Assembly: GCF_024171885.1 (NCBI RefSeq)
Contig: NZ_JAMTCP010000007.1
Coordinates: 62,001-126,000 of the forward strand
From: Streptoalloteichus tenebrarius
GTDB taxonomy: Bacteria > Actinomycetota > Actinomycetes > Mycobacteriales > Pseudonocardiaceae
Direction: 5' to 3'
DNA length: 64,000 nucleotides
A program made the translations under genes and the position numbers. Under the pieces are notes generated by a model, which saw only the letters and a program-made list of their open reading frames with translations, was not told the origin of the DNA and searched no databases. Positions within the stretch are counted from its first letter, which is position 1. Each line of letters begins with the position of its first letter. Positions 9,111-18,536 of the stretch are shown here, piece after piece.

Positions 9111-12100
9111 ATGAGAAGACTGTCGCGAAGATCGCGACGTGGAAAGTTAGCCTCGAAGTGGTCACGCAGGGCCGTCGTGCTGGCCCTGACCACGATGCTG
9201 ATGGCGGCGGCCGCCGCGCAGGGAACGGCCGCCGCCCTTCCCACCGGGTGGGTGGGGCTGCGCGGTCAGTCCCAGTCGCCGGCGCAACGTGCCACTGCCG
9301 AGAACAAACCGTCAGCACAACCGGCGGAGGGCGACCCGGATCAGGATGCCGTGCTGCGGCAGTTGCAGCTGGACCTGATCGCGGACATCGCCGCGTTCGA
9401 CGAGGACGAGGAAGTCCGGGTCGCCGCCCGCGAGACGTTGAAGAAGGCCGAGGCCGGAGATACCGGGGCGATCCAGCAGTTCTTCGACCACGGGCAACAG
9501 GACGCCAAGGCCCTGGCCAAGAAACGCAAGGACGAGGCGGACGCCCGTAACCGCGCTCTGATCGAGGCCCTGGCAGGGACGGGTGGTCCGGCGTTCAACG
9601 CCGCGGTGGAGCGGGCGTTGAAGGGCAACGCCCATGACCGCGCGGACTTCCTGGCGTTCGGGCGGGACATCGCCGCCGAGCAGGACCGCCGGGACGGCGC
9701 CTTCGACAAGGAACTCAAGCAACGCCGGCGCGCGCACGTGCAGCTGGCGGCCGATCGGGGCACCCCGGAGGTCTCCGCCGCCGCGAAGGCCGCCTTGGCG
9801 GCGGGTGACGCCGCGATCGAGGAGTTCCTGAAGACCGGCTACCTCGCTGCGGCCAAGCGGGACGCGCAGGCGCGGGACAAGCAGCTGGAGGAGTTGGAGC
9901 GCAAGCGCAAGGAGGCCGAGGCGGCCTCCGAGGCAGCGCAGCGGACCGCGCGGGCGATGCGCGCCCGCCAGAACCTCCTTGCCGCGCATGCGGATGGCGT
10001 GCGGGCATTGGAGCGCGCCGCCAACGACATGACCTCGGCGGCGAACGTCTCCCGCGAGGCCGCCAGGACCCTGGCCTCCGATCAGGCCGGGGGTTCCTAC
10101 CATCCGGAGTTGTATCAGCGGGCCAAGGACGAGGTCGCCCGTTTCGTCGGCTACGCCGCGAAGGACGCGCAGGACGCCAAGGCTGCGGCGGCCGGGGCGA
10201 GTACACAGGTGGACATCCTGCTGAAGAACGGGATGCCGCACGGGGCACAGTGGGCCAAGGTCGTGCAGGGCATGGCCGGCTCGGCCGAGGCCGCCAAGGG
10301 CGCGGCGGAGACCGCCGCCCACGCGGTGGATGCGATCGGAGCGGAGGCCGCGGCCACTGACGCCGCGGCCAAGGCCAAGGCGCACGAGGAGAACGCCAAA
10401 CGCTGGCGCGCCAACGCCGAATCCCACGCCGCTGCCGCCGCCCGGCTGGCCCAGGCCGCGCAGGAACAGGCGACCGCGGCCGCCGAGGCCGCCGCGCAGT
10501 CCAAGCGTGCACGCGGGGACGCCGAAGCCGCGCTGCACAACGCCAGAATGCATGCCGAGAAGGTGAAGCAGGCCCGCGCCGACGCCGAGCGTGAGCGTGA
10601 TGTGGCCGCGACCAAGCGTCAGGAAGCCGAGCGCTGGCGCAGGGAAGCCGAGACCAAGCGTCAGGAGGCTGAGGCCAAGCAGCGGGAGGCGGCCCAGCAG
10701 CGGGAGGCCGCGAAGCGGGAAGCGGAGATCGCCAACCAGAAGCGGCAGGAAGCCGAGGCGCAGCAACGGATCGCCTCACAGAGGCGGATGGACGCCCAGG
10801 CGCAGGAGCAGACCGCGGCGGACGCGGCCAGGAACGCGCGCCAGCAGGAGAAGATCGCTGAGGATGCCAATAACAGCGCCCGCAACGAGGAAGCCAAGGC
10901 ACACCAGGCTCGTGAGGATGCCGCGAACCTGAGGCAGTCGGCCGAGACGACGGAGAAGAAGGCCCAGGCGCTGGAGGCGTTGGCCCAACGCGCCCAGAAC
11001 GCCGTCGAGGTCATCCAGGCCGACAAGGACAAGGCCTGGGCCGCGGCACGCGAAGCTCGCGCGGAGGCCAATCGGGCTGCGGAGGCGGCGCGCAAGGCCG
11101 GGGCGGACGCCGACGCGGCTCAGGCGGCGGCGTCGAAGTCCCGCCAGGCGGCTATCGAGGCCGATGCGGCAGCGGGGCGAGCGCGAGCCCACGCCGACCG
11201 AGCGCAGGCCGCTGCCGCGCAGGCCCGTGCGGCAGCCAGGGAGGCCGAAGTCGCGGCGGAGAAGGCCCGGGCCGCGGCCAACGAGGCCCAGGCCGCGGCG
11301 GAGCGCGCGAACGAGGCCGCCACCCGCGCCGAGCGGGAAGCCGCCGCCGTGCACGCCGAGGCCGTGAAGGCCAAGGCCGCAGCGGAGGAGGCTACCGCTG
11401 CCGAAGCGCGTGCCGCCGAAAACGCGCGCAACGCGGTGAACCTGGCGCAGCAGGCCGCGGTGGAGTCCGCCACGACTCTGGACGCCGCTCATCGTACGCA
11501 GGATGAGGCCAACGCCTCGGCGGTGGAAGCCTCAACGGCGGCCGCCCAGGCCGGGATCGCCACTCGGGCGGCCGAGGCGGCGGTGCGATCCGCCTCCGGC
11601 ATCGCCGCCCCGGCTGATCAGGCGATCAACTTGGCCAGCCCGTTCGCCCAGTCCGACATCGATGCCGACTTCGTCGTGATGGTGGCCAACCGGGCCAAGG
11701 ACGTCGGTGACTCGCAGGTCCAGGCCGCCCAGAAGGCGGCGGCTGACGCGGCCGCGCAGGCGCAGAAGGCCGCTGAGTCGGCCAAGAACGCCACGGGCGA
11801 GGTCGCCCCGGCCTTCCAGGCCGCCGCCAACGCGGCGAACTCCGCGGCCGAGGCGGCCAAGTCCGCCGCTGCCGCCCAGCGGTCGGCGGCCGAAGCGGCG
11901 ATCGACGCCGCAGCAGCCCGCCAGGCCGCGGCAGAGGCGCACGCCGTCGACGCGCAAGCTCAGGCTGATGCGAAGGCCGCCAGGGCCGCCGCCGACCAGG
12001 CGGCCGCCGATGCGGCGCTGGCGGGACGGTTCGCCGACCAGGCCGAGGCCGACGCCCGCGCGGCCCGCAGAGCCGCCGATGACGCGACGCGTGCCGCCAA

Positions 12101-13853
12101 CGAGGCCAGTGCCGCCGCTGACAGGGCCCAACGGGACGCGGCTGCCGCCAAGCAGGCCGCAGACCAAGCCCAGCGGGACGCTGACGCGGCGCGGGCCGCC
12201 GCCAACCGCGCGCAGGAGCACGCCAAGGACGCGGACCAGTCAGCCACCAGCGCCGAGAACTACGCCAAGGACATCGACAGCAGGTTGAAGAACGCCGAAG
12301 CCGACGCGAAGGAACTCCAGGCGCAGTTAGCCGACCTCCAGGAACAGCTCCGCCGGGAGGAGGAGGAACGACAGCGCAAGGAGGTCGAGGAGGCCATCAC
12401 CGACGAGAGCCAGCTTCCCGAGCTGACCGCGGAGGAGGCGGAGGCGCTCCGGGCCGAAAAGGGCCAGGCCGGCATCGACGAGTACAACCGCGCTCGCGCC
12501 CAAGCCAACAAGACCCTGATGTCGTTCATCTCCGAGCAGGGCGGGGACATCCTCCTGGAGCTGATCGGCTACAACGACGCCAAACGCTGCTTCACCCAGG
12601 GCGACTTCATCTCCTGCGTGATGACCGTCATCAACGCCTTCCCCATCCTCAAACTGGCGTCAGTGCTCGGCAAGATCCCCAACGCCATCTCCGCCGTCGT
12701 CCGCATCGTCAAGGGCCTCCGCACCTTCAAGGACGCCGTGGCCGCGGCCCGACGCACCGCCAACAACATCAAGGACCTGATCCGGCAGCTCATCAAGTGC
12801 CGCACGCCGGGCAACAGCTTCACCCCCGACACCCTGGTTCTGCTCGCCAACGGCACCCGCAAACCCATCAAGGACATCGCCGTCGGCGACCTTGTTCTCG
12901 CCACTGATCCGACGACTGGGCGCACCGAACCCAAGCCCGTCACCGACCTCATCACCGGCTCCGGCGAGAAGCACCTCGTCGACGTCCGAGTGCGCGGTGA
13001 GAACGGCGGAGAGGGCACCCTCACCGCCACCGACAAGCACCCCTTCTGGGCCACCAACCACCAGAAGTGGATCGACGCCAAGGACCTGCGACCGGGTGAC
13101 CAGCTCCGCACCGACCAAGGCGCTTCGGTCTCCGTCACCGGCACGGCCACGCGCACCGAAACCCTGACCGTCCACAACCTCACCGTCGCCGACCTGCACA
13201 CCTACTACGTCATCGCCGCAGGAACCCCGGTCCTCGTCCACAACCAGACCACCTGCCAGGTCATCGACAAGGAGAAGGAAGCCAACAAGCCCGCACCCAA
13301 GGTCGAACCCAATCCAGGCGCCCGCCTCGACCCGCTCAAGAGCAGGCTGGAGTTCGACCCCTGCTTCAGCAAAGTCATGCCGGTCGACGTGGCCTTCAAC
13401 GCTCCCATGGAGCCCTTCAAGTACATGGGCAAGGACGAAAAACGAGCCACCGGTGGCACCGTCTGCCTGGAAACCACAACCAAGAATGATGAAGAAAGAG
13501 AAACCCCGGCCGGATTCCCGCCAGAGCCCCACAAAAAAGGGCTAGAAATGCATCGCGGCCACATCATCGCAGCGCGACTACACGGTTCCAACAAGGTGGA
13601 CAACATCGTCCCTCAGTACAAAAATGTGAACATCTCGGATGTAAAAATCATTGAGAACGCGGTCACCAGGGCGGTGAATGGAAAGAACAACGCCAAACAG
13701 ATGGTGTATTACCGGGCCTGGGTCCAGTACCCGAGCAAGGACCACCCTATTCCTCAATGGATCTTCATTGATGCGATGGGAGACAAGGGATTTCACTGCC
13801 AAGCCACCATCGAGAACGTTCCCGGCGGGGCGCTGAAGAAGAAGCGATGCTAG
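9111..13853 (+). CDS. Giant polymorphic toxin: ALF repeats, Ala-rich coiled coil, HINT autoprotease, C-terminal nuclease
   Basis: A 1580-residue secreted toxin. A twin-Arg-rich head and the hydrophobic stretch AVVLALTTMLMAAAAAQG form the export signal. Residues about 75-250 carry ALF-type repeats. About 260-1090 is an extremely Ala/Glu/Arg-rich region predicted to be a long coiled-coil stalk. About 1130-1215 is a hydrophobic helical segment typical before pre-toxin HINT domains. HINT runs from about 1235 (NSFTPDTLVLLANGT) through TDKHPFW to VLVHN at 1374-1378 and should release the tip by self-cleavage. The last about 200 residues carry HRGH (1481-1484) followed by an NIVPQYKNVN stretch, the pattern of DNA/RNA non-specific (beta-beta-alpha-metal) nucleases. 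ATG 9111 is chosen because GGAG lies 10 nt upstream. The toxin tip is less GC-rich than the stalk. The next gene is the likely immunity gene. Confidence 0.88.
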   Translation: MRRLSRRSRRGKLASKWSRRAVVLALTTMLMAAAAAQGTAAALPTGWVGLRGQSQSPAQRATAENKPSAQPAEGDPDQDAVLRQLQLDLIADIAAFDEDEEVRVAARETLKKAEAGDTGAIQQFFDHGQQDAKALAKKRKDEADARNRALIEALAGTGGPAFNAAVERALKGNAHDRADFLAFGRDIAAEQDRRDGAFDKELKQRRRAHVQLAADRGTPEVSAAAKAALAAGDAAIEEFLKTGYLAAAKRDAQARDKQLEELERKRKEAEAASEAAQRTARAMRARQNLLAAHADGVRALERAANDMTSAANVSREAARTLASDQAGGSYHPELYQRAKDEVARFVGYAAKDAQDAKAAAAGASTQVDILLKNGMPHGAQWAKVVQGMAGSAEAAKGAAETAAHAVDAIGAEAAATDAAAKAKAHEENAKRWRANAESHAAAAARLAQAAQEQATAAAEAAAQSKRARGDAEAALHNARMHAEKVKQARADAERERDVAATKRQEAERWRREAETKRQEAEAKQREAAQQREAAKREAEIANQKRQEAEAQQRIASQRRMDAQAQEQTAADAARNARQQEKIAEDANNSARNEEAKAHQAREDAANLRQSAETTEKKAQALEALAQRAQNAVEVIQADKDKAWAAAREARAEANRAAEAARKAGADADAAQAAASKSRQAAIEADAAAGRARAHADRAQAAAAQARAAAREAEVAAEKARAAANEAQAAAERANEAATRAEREAAAVHAEAVKAKAAAEEATAAEARAAENARNAVNLAQQAAVESATTLDAAHRTQDEANASAVEASTAAAQAGIATRAAEAAVRSASGIAAPADQAINLASPFAQSDIDADFVVMVANRAKDVGDSQVQAAQKAAADAAAQAQKAAESAKNATGEVAPAFQAAANAANSAAEAAKSAAAAQRSAAEAAIDAAAARQAAAEAHAVDAQAQADAKAARAAADQAAADAALAGRFADQAEADARAARRAADDATRAANEASAAADRAQRDAAAAKQAADQAQRDADAARAAANRAQEHAKDADQSATSAENYAKDIDSRLKNAEADAKELQAQLADLQEQLRREEEERQRKEVEEAITDESQLPELTAEEAEALRAEKGQAGIDEYNRARAQANKTLMSFISEQGGDILLELIGYNDAKRCFTQGDFISCVMTVINAFPILKLASVLGKIPNAISAVVRIVKGLRTFKDAVAAARRTANNIKDLIRQLIKCRTPGNSFTPDTLVLLANGTRKPIKDIAVGDLVLATDPTTGRTEPKPVTDLITGSGEKHLVDVRVRGENGGEGTLTATDKHPFWATNHQKWIDAKDLRPGDQLRTDQGASVSVTGTATRTETLTVHNLTVADLHTYYVIAAGTPVLVHNQTTCQVIDKEKEANKPAPKVEPNPGARLDPLKSRLEFDPCFSKVMPVDVAFNAPMEPFKYMGKDEKRATGGTVCLETTTKNDEERETPAGFPPEPHKKGLEMHRGHIIAARLHGSNKVDNIVPQYKNVNISDVKIIENAVTRAVNGKNNAKQMVYYRAWVQYPSKDHPIPQWIFIDAMGDKGFHCQATIENVPGGALKKKRC

Positions 13854-13901
13854 ATGGTAGCGTTCACTATGACGCAGCCAACCCATCTACCAGGAGAAAC
13901 C

Positions 13902-14459
13902 ATGAGCCACAGGCAGGCTAGTTCCTTTGTGGACGATATTGCTCGGACCGTCGGATGGGAACGAGACTTCCGCCCCGGCCTGGACTGGTTAACGGTGGAA
14001 CACGGCCTCGGAACTCTGCTCCCCACCGACTACAAGGAGCTGTTCTCCCGGTTTCCTTCGGGAGTTTTCCGCAACTCGGTTCGGATGCACAGCCCAGTCG
14101 AGGACGATGACTGGTGGCAACGTTTCAAGGCCAACGTCGACGAGGTGCTGGAGGTCATCGGCGACGAGGATCTGGAGTACCTGGAAGGTGTCGACTACCG
14201 ACTGTTCCCCGAGCCCGGCGGACTGCTGCCCTGGGGAGACGACCTCCAAGGCGGGATGTTCTTCTGGCTCACCCAGTCCGCCAACCCGGACGAATGGCCG
14301 ATCGCCTACTACAGCCAGGGTTCGGATGAGTGGCGTGAACACTCGGGGCCGATGACCAAAGTGATCCTGGAGGTGTTGACCAACGAGGGTGACGACAACA
14401 TCATGCACCGGAATCTGAGCCACAGACCGGCTGACTTCATCACCGCGTACAACGGGTAG
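13902..14459 (+). CDS. SUKH (SMI1/KNR4)-type immunity protein
   Basis: A 185-residue acidic protein starting MSHRQASSFVDDIARTVGW. It has SUKH/SMI1-KNR4 features: an N-terminal helix, LPTDYKELFSRFPSG near the start (the L-P-x-D-Y motif), PEPGGLLPWGDDLQGGMFFW in the middle and a polar C-terminal half. SUKH proteins neutralise the cognate toxin tip in polymorphic toxin systems. Position supports this: it starts 48 bp after the nuclease toxin gene on the same strand. ATG 13902 is preferred over the upstream in-frame start because AGGAG lies 6 nt in front. A strong terminator follows, closing the toxin-immunity unit. Partner: the nuclease domain encoded just upstream (inference from position). Confidence 0.85.
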   Translation: MSHRQASSFVDDIARTVGWERDFRPGLDWLTVEHGLGTLLPTDYKELFSRFPSGVFRNSVRMHSPVEDDDWWQRFKANVDEVLEVIGDEDLEYLEGVDYRLFPEPGGLLPWGDDLQGGMFFWLTQSANPDEWPIAYYSQGSDEWREHSGPMTKVILEVLTNEGDDNIMHRNLSHRPADFITAYNG

Positions 14460-14474
14460 CCGGAAGCGGTAAGT

Positions 14475-14525
14475 GAGAGATCCCCACCAACGTCGCCGGA
14501 AACGCGGCGTTGGTGGGGATCTCTC
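14475..14525. terminator. 17-bp near-perfect hairpin after the toxin-immunity pair
   Basis: AGAGATCCCCACCAACG pairs with CGTTGGTGGGGATCTCT around a loop that itself can pair CGCC/GGCG. It lies 16 bp after the immunity gene stop and 15 bp before the 3' end of the minus-strand acetyltransferase gene. It can therefore terminate both transcripts, and it is the strongest hairpin of this region. Confidence 0.88.
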
Positions 14526-14539
14526 TGCGTTCGGAGCTC

Positions 14540-15109
14540 TCACCAGGCGTCGCCGGAGCGCCACTCGCAGACGAGTGGCTCGGTCCGATCGAACTCACCG
14601 GTCGCCGGAGTGGGCAGGACGAACACCTCTCCGTCGTCCTCGGCGGTGCGGCGTTGCTCGCCCCGCACCTCCACGAAGGTGGGGCCGGTCCACCGCAGCC
14701 AGCCGAGGCGTTCGTAGAAGGGCCAGTTCTGCGGTCCGGCGGACAACGCGCCCAGCTCGTAGGTCGCGCGGAGGTGCTCGGCGGCCTTCAGCATCACGGT
14801 GCGGCCGTGTCCGTGTCCGCGCTGGTCCTGGCGCACGCCGACGGCCTCGACGTAGCCGGTCCGCCAGACGCGGGAGCCGGAGCGGAGGTTCCGGGGGACG
14901 ACGGCGGCGTGCGCCACAAGCTCAGCGCCGACGAGCCCGAGGACGTGGCTGCCGCCCCGCGCGTGCCGCCAGTCCTCGTCGCCGAACTCGTGGTCGTACG
15001 CGGCGTTCAGGAAGGCGCGCAGCTCGGCCAGCTCGTCGGCGGTCAGCTCCTCGTCCCGCACGGTGCGCAACTGGATCACCGGGGCAGCGTGCCACAGCGC
15101 CAGAATCAC
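14540..15109 (-). CDS. aac(2'): Aminoglycoside 2'-N-acetyltransferase-like GNAT protein
   Basis: A 189-residue GNAT acetyltransferase. The acetyl-CoA motif is QDQRGHGHGRTV (about 94-105). Residues 84-90 (TGYVEAV) and the C-terminal block DDGEVFVLP...LVCEWRSGDAW resemble the chromosomal AAC(2')-I enzymes of mycobacteria, whose C-terminus reads DDGTVFVLP...LMCDWRAGDVW (from memory). These enzymes acetylate the 2'-amine of aminoglycosides and may have a housekeeping role. The first possible start is GTG 15109; homology starts only around residue 11, so GTG 15079 is an alternative. It lies 40 bp after allantoicase on the same strand and could be cotranscribed with allB-alc, though no metabolic link is evident. 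A general GNAT function remains possible. Confidence 0.8.
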   Translation of the reverse strand: MILALWHAAPVIQLRTVRDEELTADELAELRAFLNAAYDHEFGDEDWRHARGGSHVLGLVGAELVAHAAVVPRNLRSGSRVWRTGYVEAVGVRQDQRGHGHGRTVMLKAAEHLRATYELGALSAGPQNWPFYERLGWLRWTGPTFVEVRGEQRRTAEDDGEVFVLPTPATGEFDRTEPLVCEWRSGDAW

Positions 15110-15148
15110 CCGGATGCCGGCTTCCCGTCTGCTGACCGAGCGGGTAGC

Positions 15149-16342
15149 TCAGCTCCCGAGCAGGAACCGGGTCAGGCTCTCCTGCCCGATCGCGGCGAGC
15201 GCCTTGCGCAGGCTCATCGGGTCGCGGTAGGGCCGTTCCGCCACGAGCGCGTCAATGTCCACATCAGACAGTCCAAGTGGGCGCACCACGTCGTGGGCCT
15301 GCTGGTTGCCGAGCAGGTCGAACCACCGCACCCCCAGCCTCTCCCTGGCCGACGGGGTGAGCGCGCCGTACAGCCGCAGGCGGGCCATGCCGCCGTCCGG
15401 GTAGACGTCGAGTCGCACGTGGGACACGTCCCTGTCGACCCCGACCGGGAAGAGGTGCCGGGTGTCGGGTTGCAGACGCGTGCGCGGAAGGATGTCGAAC
15501 CAGCCGTCCTCGTCGGTCGGGTCGAGCGTGCCGCGCACGGACGCCCACCCCGGCGCGTTGCCGACGAAGTGGGTGGTGTCCAGCTCGACCAGCAGCACCC
15601 GACCGGTCTCGGCCAGTCGCAGGAACACCCAGTCGTTGCCGTCGTCCCGACGCCGGGCGGTCTCCCAGCCCTCCCCCATCACCCGCGCCTGCCCGGGGGC
15701 GATGAGGTTGGTCGGCGAGGAGTAGAAGCGGTTGCTACAGCCCAGAACGGTGGCCCCGCTCTCCAGCGCGGCGAGGTCCACCGGCGCGGCGTCGAGCACC
15801 CTCGGGTCAGCGACCGGTTCGCCGTGGACCCGCAGGCGGGCGACACCGCCGTCCGGGTGGAGGCACAGCCGCACGTGGGTCACGCGTCGCTCGACGTCGA
15901 CCGGGAAGCAGTTCCTGGTGTCGCCCTGGACGGCGGAGCGCGGCACCAGGGGCGTCCACTCGACCTCCTCCAGCTCGGCCGGGGACGGGTACCCCTCGAC
16001 CGACGCCCCCTCGACCGAGATCTCGGGCGGGTAGTTGCCCCGGAACCACGCGGTGTCCACCACGACCCCGCGCACCACGCCGGGAACGCCGAGCCGGACG
16101 ACGGCGAAATCGAACCCGGGTTCCCTGCGGCGCCGCGTCTCCCATCCGTCGTAGACCTGCCCCCGGTGGCCGAAGGTGTGCGGCTGGAACACCGCGTCCT
16201 CCGGTCGGATCAGGTTCTCCTTCTCGGCGAACAGCTCGTCGTTGGCGAACACCACCGCGCCGCCGACGCGGCGCGAGGCGAGGTCGGGCAGGTCAGTGAA
16301 GTCGGTGAAGTCGGTGAAGTCGCTGAAGGCACTGTCGGTCAC
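15149..16342 (-). CDS. alc: Allantoicase
   Basis: A 397-residue enzyme that hydrolyses allantoate to ureidoglycolate and urea in purine catabolism. It has the two tandem jelly-roll halves of allantoicases. The first half has [20 protein letters not shown] and [20 protein letters not shown]. The second repeats it with [20 protein letters not shown] and [19 protein letters not shown]. About 60 residues beyond the second jelly roll ([15 protein letters not shown] to the end) look like a short helical add-on. The GTG start at 16342 overlaps the allB stop by 4 nt (GTGA), so the two are translationally coupled. The extreme N-terminus contains a 9-nt tandem repeat encoding (FTD)n. Confidence 0.93.
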   Translation of the reverse strand: MTDSAFSDFTDFTDFTDLPDLASRRVGGAVVFANDELFAEKENLIRPEDAVFQPHTFGHRGQVYDGWETRRRREPGFDFAVVRLGVPGVVRGVVVDTAWFRGNYPPEISVEGASVEGYPSPAELEEVEWTPLVPRSAVQGDTRNCFPVDVERRVTHVRLCLHPDGGVARLRVHGEPVADPRVLDAAPVDLAALESGATVLGCSNRFYSSPTNLIAPGQARVMGEGWETARRRDDGNDWVFLRLAETGRVLLVELDTTHFVGNAPGWASVRGTLDPTDEDGWFDILPRTRLQPDTRHLFPVGVDRDVSHVRLDVYPDGGMARLRLYGALTPSARERLGVRWFDLLGNQQAHDVVRPLGLSDVDIDALVAERPYRDPMSLRKALAAIGQESLTRFLLGS

Positions 16343-17676
16343 GCGTCACCCCTCCGGAGAAGTCGTCCCAGCGGTCGGTCGCCGGTCAGCTCGGCGCCCC
16401 GGAGCCAGGTGCCGCGCACCACCCCGGCCAACGGCCGCCCGGCGTACGGGGTGACCGGGTTGCGGTGGTGCAGCAGCCCGCTGTCGACCACGAAGGCCGC
16501 GTCCGGGGCGAAGACGCAGAAGTCGGCGTCGGCTCCGGGGGCGATGCGCCCCTTGTGCCGCAGGCCGACCAGGTCGGCGGGTCGTTCGGCCATCCAGCGC
16601 ACGACGTCGGCCAGGGTGTGCCCGCGCTGGCGCGCGTGCGTCCAGACGGCGGGCAGGCCGAGCTGCACCGACGCGATCCCGCCCCACGCAACGCCGAAGT
16701 CGCCGATGTCGAGCCGCTTGAGGTCCACCGTGCACGGCGAGTGGTCGGAGACGACGCAGTCGATCACCCCGTCCGCCAGGCCGCGCCACAGCAGCTCGCG
16801 GTTGGCGGCCTCGCGGATCGGCGGGCAGCACTTGAACTGCGTGGCGCCGTCGGGGATCTCCTCGGCGCAGAAGGACAGGTAGTGCGGGCAGGTCTCGACG
16901 GTGATCCTGACCCCGTCTCGGCGCGCGGAGGCGATCATGGGCAGCGCGTCCGAGGAGGACAGGTGCAGCACGTGCACCCGCGCGCCGGTCCACCTGGCCA
17001 GCTCGATGACCTGGGCGATGGCCACGTTCTCCGCGCCGCGGGGGCGCGAGGCCAGGAAGCCGCCGTAGTCCTCGCCGTGCGCGGTGGGCGCCCGGTCGAT
17101 GGCGTCGGAGTCCTCGGCGTGGACGATGAGCAGGCCGTCGAAGGTCCGCAGCTCCCGGAGCGCGGCCTCGACGCCGGCGGCGTCCAGCGGGGCGAACTCG
17201 TCCACGCCGGAGTGCAGCAGGAAGCACTTGAAGCCGAACACGCCCGCGTCGTGCAGGCCGCGCAGCTCGGCGACGTTGCCGGGGACCGCGCCGCCCCAGA
17301 AGCCGACGTCGACGTGGCACTGGCCCTCGGCGGCGGCGCGTTTGGTCTCCAGCGCGGCCACGTCGGTGGTGGGCGGGATCGAGTTGAGCGGCATGTCGAC
17401 GAGGGTGGTGACGCCGCCGGCCGCCGCGGCCCTGGTCGCGGTCGCGAAGCCCTCCCACTCGGTGCGCCCCGGCTCGTTGACGTGGACGTGCGTGTCGACC
17501 AGTCCGGGCAGCAGGACCTCGTCGTCGGCCAGCTCGACCACGCGGTCGCCGGTCAGGCCGGCGTCCAGGGGTGCGACCGCGGCGATCCGACCGTCCCGAA
17601 CACCCACCGCCCTGGCCGCCTCACCGGCCGGGGTGATCACCCGTCGAGCCAGGAACACGAGGTCGAACCCGCCCAT
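16339..17676 (-). CDS. allB: Allantoinase
   Basis: A 445-residue cyclic amidohydrolase that opens allantoin to allantoate. Metal-site motifs are in order: [17 protein letters not shown] (HxH), [13 protein letters not shown] with the metal-bridging lysine region, [30 protein letters not shown], and SDHSPC near residue 310. ATG 17676 is preferred to the longer frame because AGGAGAGGACGGCG precedes it and the family N-terminus ([14 protein letters not shown]) starts there. It is first gene of allB-alc (4-nt overlap), possibly with the acetyltransferase gene. Upstream at 17735-17749 lies an inverted repeat shared with the glyoxylate operon, suggesting common regulation. Confidence 0.95.
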   Translation of the reverse strand: MGGFDLVFLARRVITPAGEAARAVGVRDGRIAAVAPLDAGLTGDRVVELADDEVLLPGLVDTHVHVNEPGRTEWEGFATATRAAAAGGVTTLVDMPLNSIPPTTDVAALETKRAAAEGQCHVDVGFWGGAVPGNVAELRGLHDAGVFGFKCFLLHSGVDEFAPLDAAGVEAALRELRTFDGLLIVHAEDSDAIDRAPTAHGEDYGGFLASRPRGAENVAIAQVIELARWTGARVHVLHLSSSDALPMIASARRDGVRITVETCPHYLSFCAEEIPDGATQFKCCPPIREAANRELLWRGLADGVIDCVVSDHSPCTVDLKRLDIGDFGVAWGGIASVQLGLPAVWTHARQRGHTLADVVRWMAERPADLVGLRHKGRIAPGADADFCVFAPDAAFVVDSGLLHHRNPVTPYAGRPLAGVVRGTWLRGAELTGDRPLGRLLRRGDA

Positions 17677-17734
17677 CGCCGTCCTCTCCTCGGGTCGCGG
17701 CGCGTCGTGACCACCAGCGGCACGCCGGCCATTA

Positions 17735-17749
17735 TTCCGCTTCATGGAA
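17735..17749. promoter_or_regulatory. Candidate operator, TTCCG-N5-TGGAA, upstream of allB
   Basis: TTCCGCTTCATGGAA lies 59 bp upstream of the allB start in an otherwise AT-enriched patch. The same 15-bp architecture (TTCCACATATCGGAA on this strand) is found 32 bp upstream of hyi at 27364-27378. A second inverted repeat, GTTTC-N8-GAAAC, follows at 17754-17771. IclR-family regulators (AllR type) commonly control such genes, but no such regulator is in the window, so the identity of the binding protein is inference. Confidence 0.5.
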
Positions 17750-18013
17750 GCTTGTTTCCTCAGCATGAAACTTAGGAGGGGACGGCCGGCCGGTCAAGGT
17801 CCGCCCGTCGCAGTCGCGCCCACCAGGTCGTTCCGCCGTCCGGGACAGGTTCGGACAGGTCGGGACGGCCCCGCCCCTTCCCCGGCGCCGTCGGGACGGC
17901 TCTGATGAAGCCACGCCTTCGACGCGCCTCGCCCCGGTTCTTCCTTCGCAACCGGACAAGGTCAGGCACAGCCTTCCCACCAGGTAGACCACCAGATCGA
18001 GAGGAATCCACTG

Positions 18014-18346
18014 ATGTCCCGGTTACGACGCAACGCGGCACTGCTCGTCTCGGGCCTGGCCGTTTCCGGTGGGCTCGTGTTCGTCGGCGGAGCCGGCGCC
18101 ACGGCCTCGCCGGCGGCCCCGGCCAGCCCGGAGAAGGCGGCCGCAGTGTCCTGCACGATGTGGACCAGCAACAACGGCGGCAACGGTCACGCGTACGCCC
18201 GATGCCCCAACGTGGACGTCACGGTGACCGTGCGATGCGCCAACGGCGAGTCCTACACCAGCAAGCCCCAGTGGAAGTGGCAGGCCAACAGGGCGGACTG
18301 CCCGCGCGGGGTCGAGGCCGTGGGAATGCTGGCGCAAACCCGGTAG
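18014..18346 (+). CDS. Small secreted protein, four cysteines
   Basis: A 110-residue exported protein of unknown function. MSRLRRNAALLVSGLAVSGG and the following small residues form a classical signal peptide with likely cleavage near ATASPA. The mature 70-80 residues hold four cysteines (SCTMW, RCPN, RCANG, DCPRG) that could form two disulfides, with aromatic residues around them (QWKWQ), suggesting a compact beta-rich fold as in many actinomycete peptidase-inhibitor-like or binding proteins. I do not recognise the family. AGAGGAA lies about 7 nt before the ATG. A clean terminator follows. The gene stands alone between the allantoin operon and the receptor-like gene at 18537. Confidence 0.72.
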   Translation: MSRLRRNAALLVSGLAVSGGLVFVGGAGATASPAAPASPEKAAAVSCTMWTSNNGGNGHAYARCPNVDVTVTVRCANGESYTSKPQWKWQANRADCPRGVEAVGMLAQTR

Positions 18347-18379
18347 GACGACGTCCCGAAGTCTGTCGGGACCAGTGGC

Positions 18380-18414
18380 GTGCGGGGAGGCCCCGGGGTG
18401 TGTCCTCCCCGCAC
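18380..18414 (+). terminator. 11-bp perfect hairpin
   Basis: GTGCGGGGAGG pairs with CCTCCCCGCAC around a 13-nt GC-rich loop, 33 bp after the stop of the small secreted protein gene. This is a good position for its terminator. Confidence 0.72.
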
Positions 18415-18536
18415 ACCACCCCGGGCCAGGTGCGGATCGGTGCGGCGGGAACGGCCCCTGACGTTCGTCCGATGCCGGTGGTCGTGGTGCGCGGGACGGT
18501 CTTGCCGATCACGCAACTCCCCGGCAGGGTGAACGC

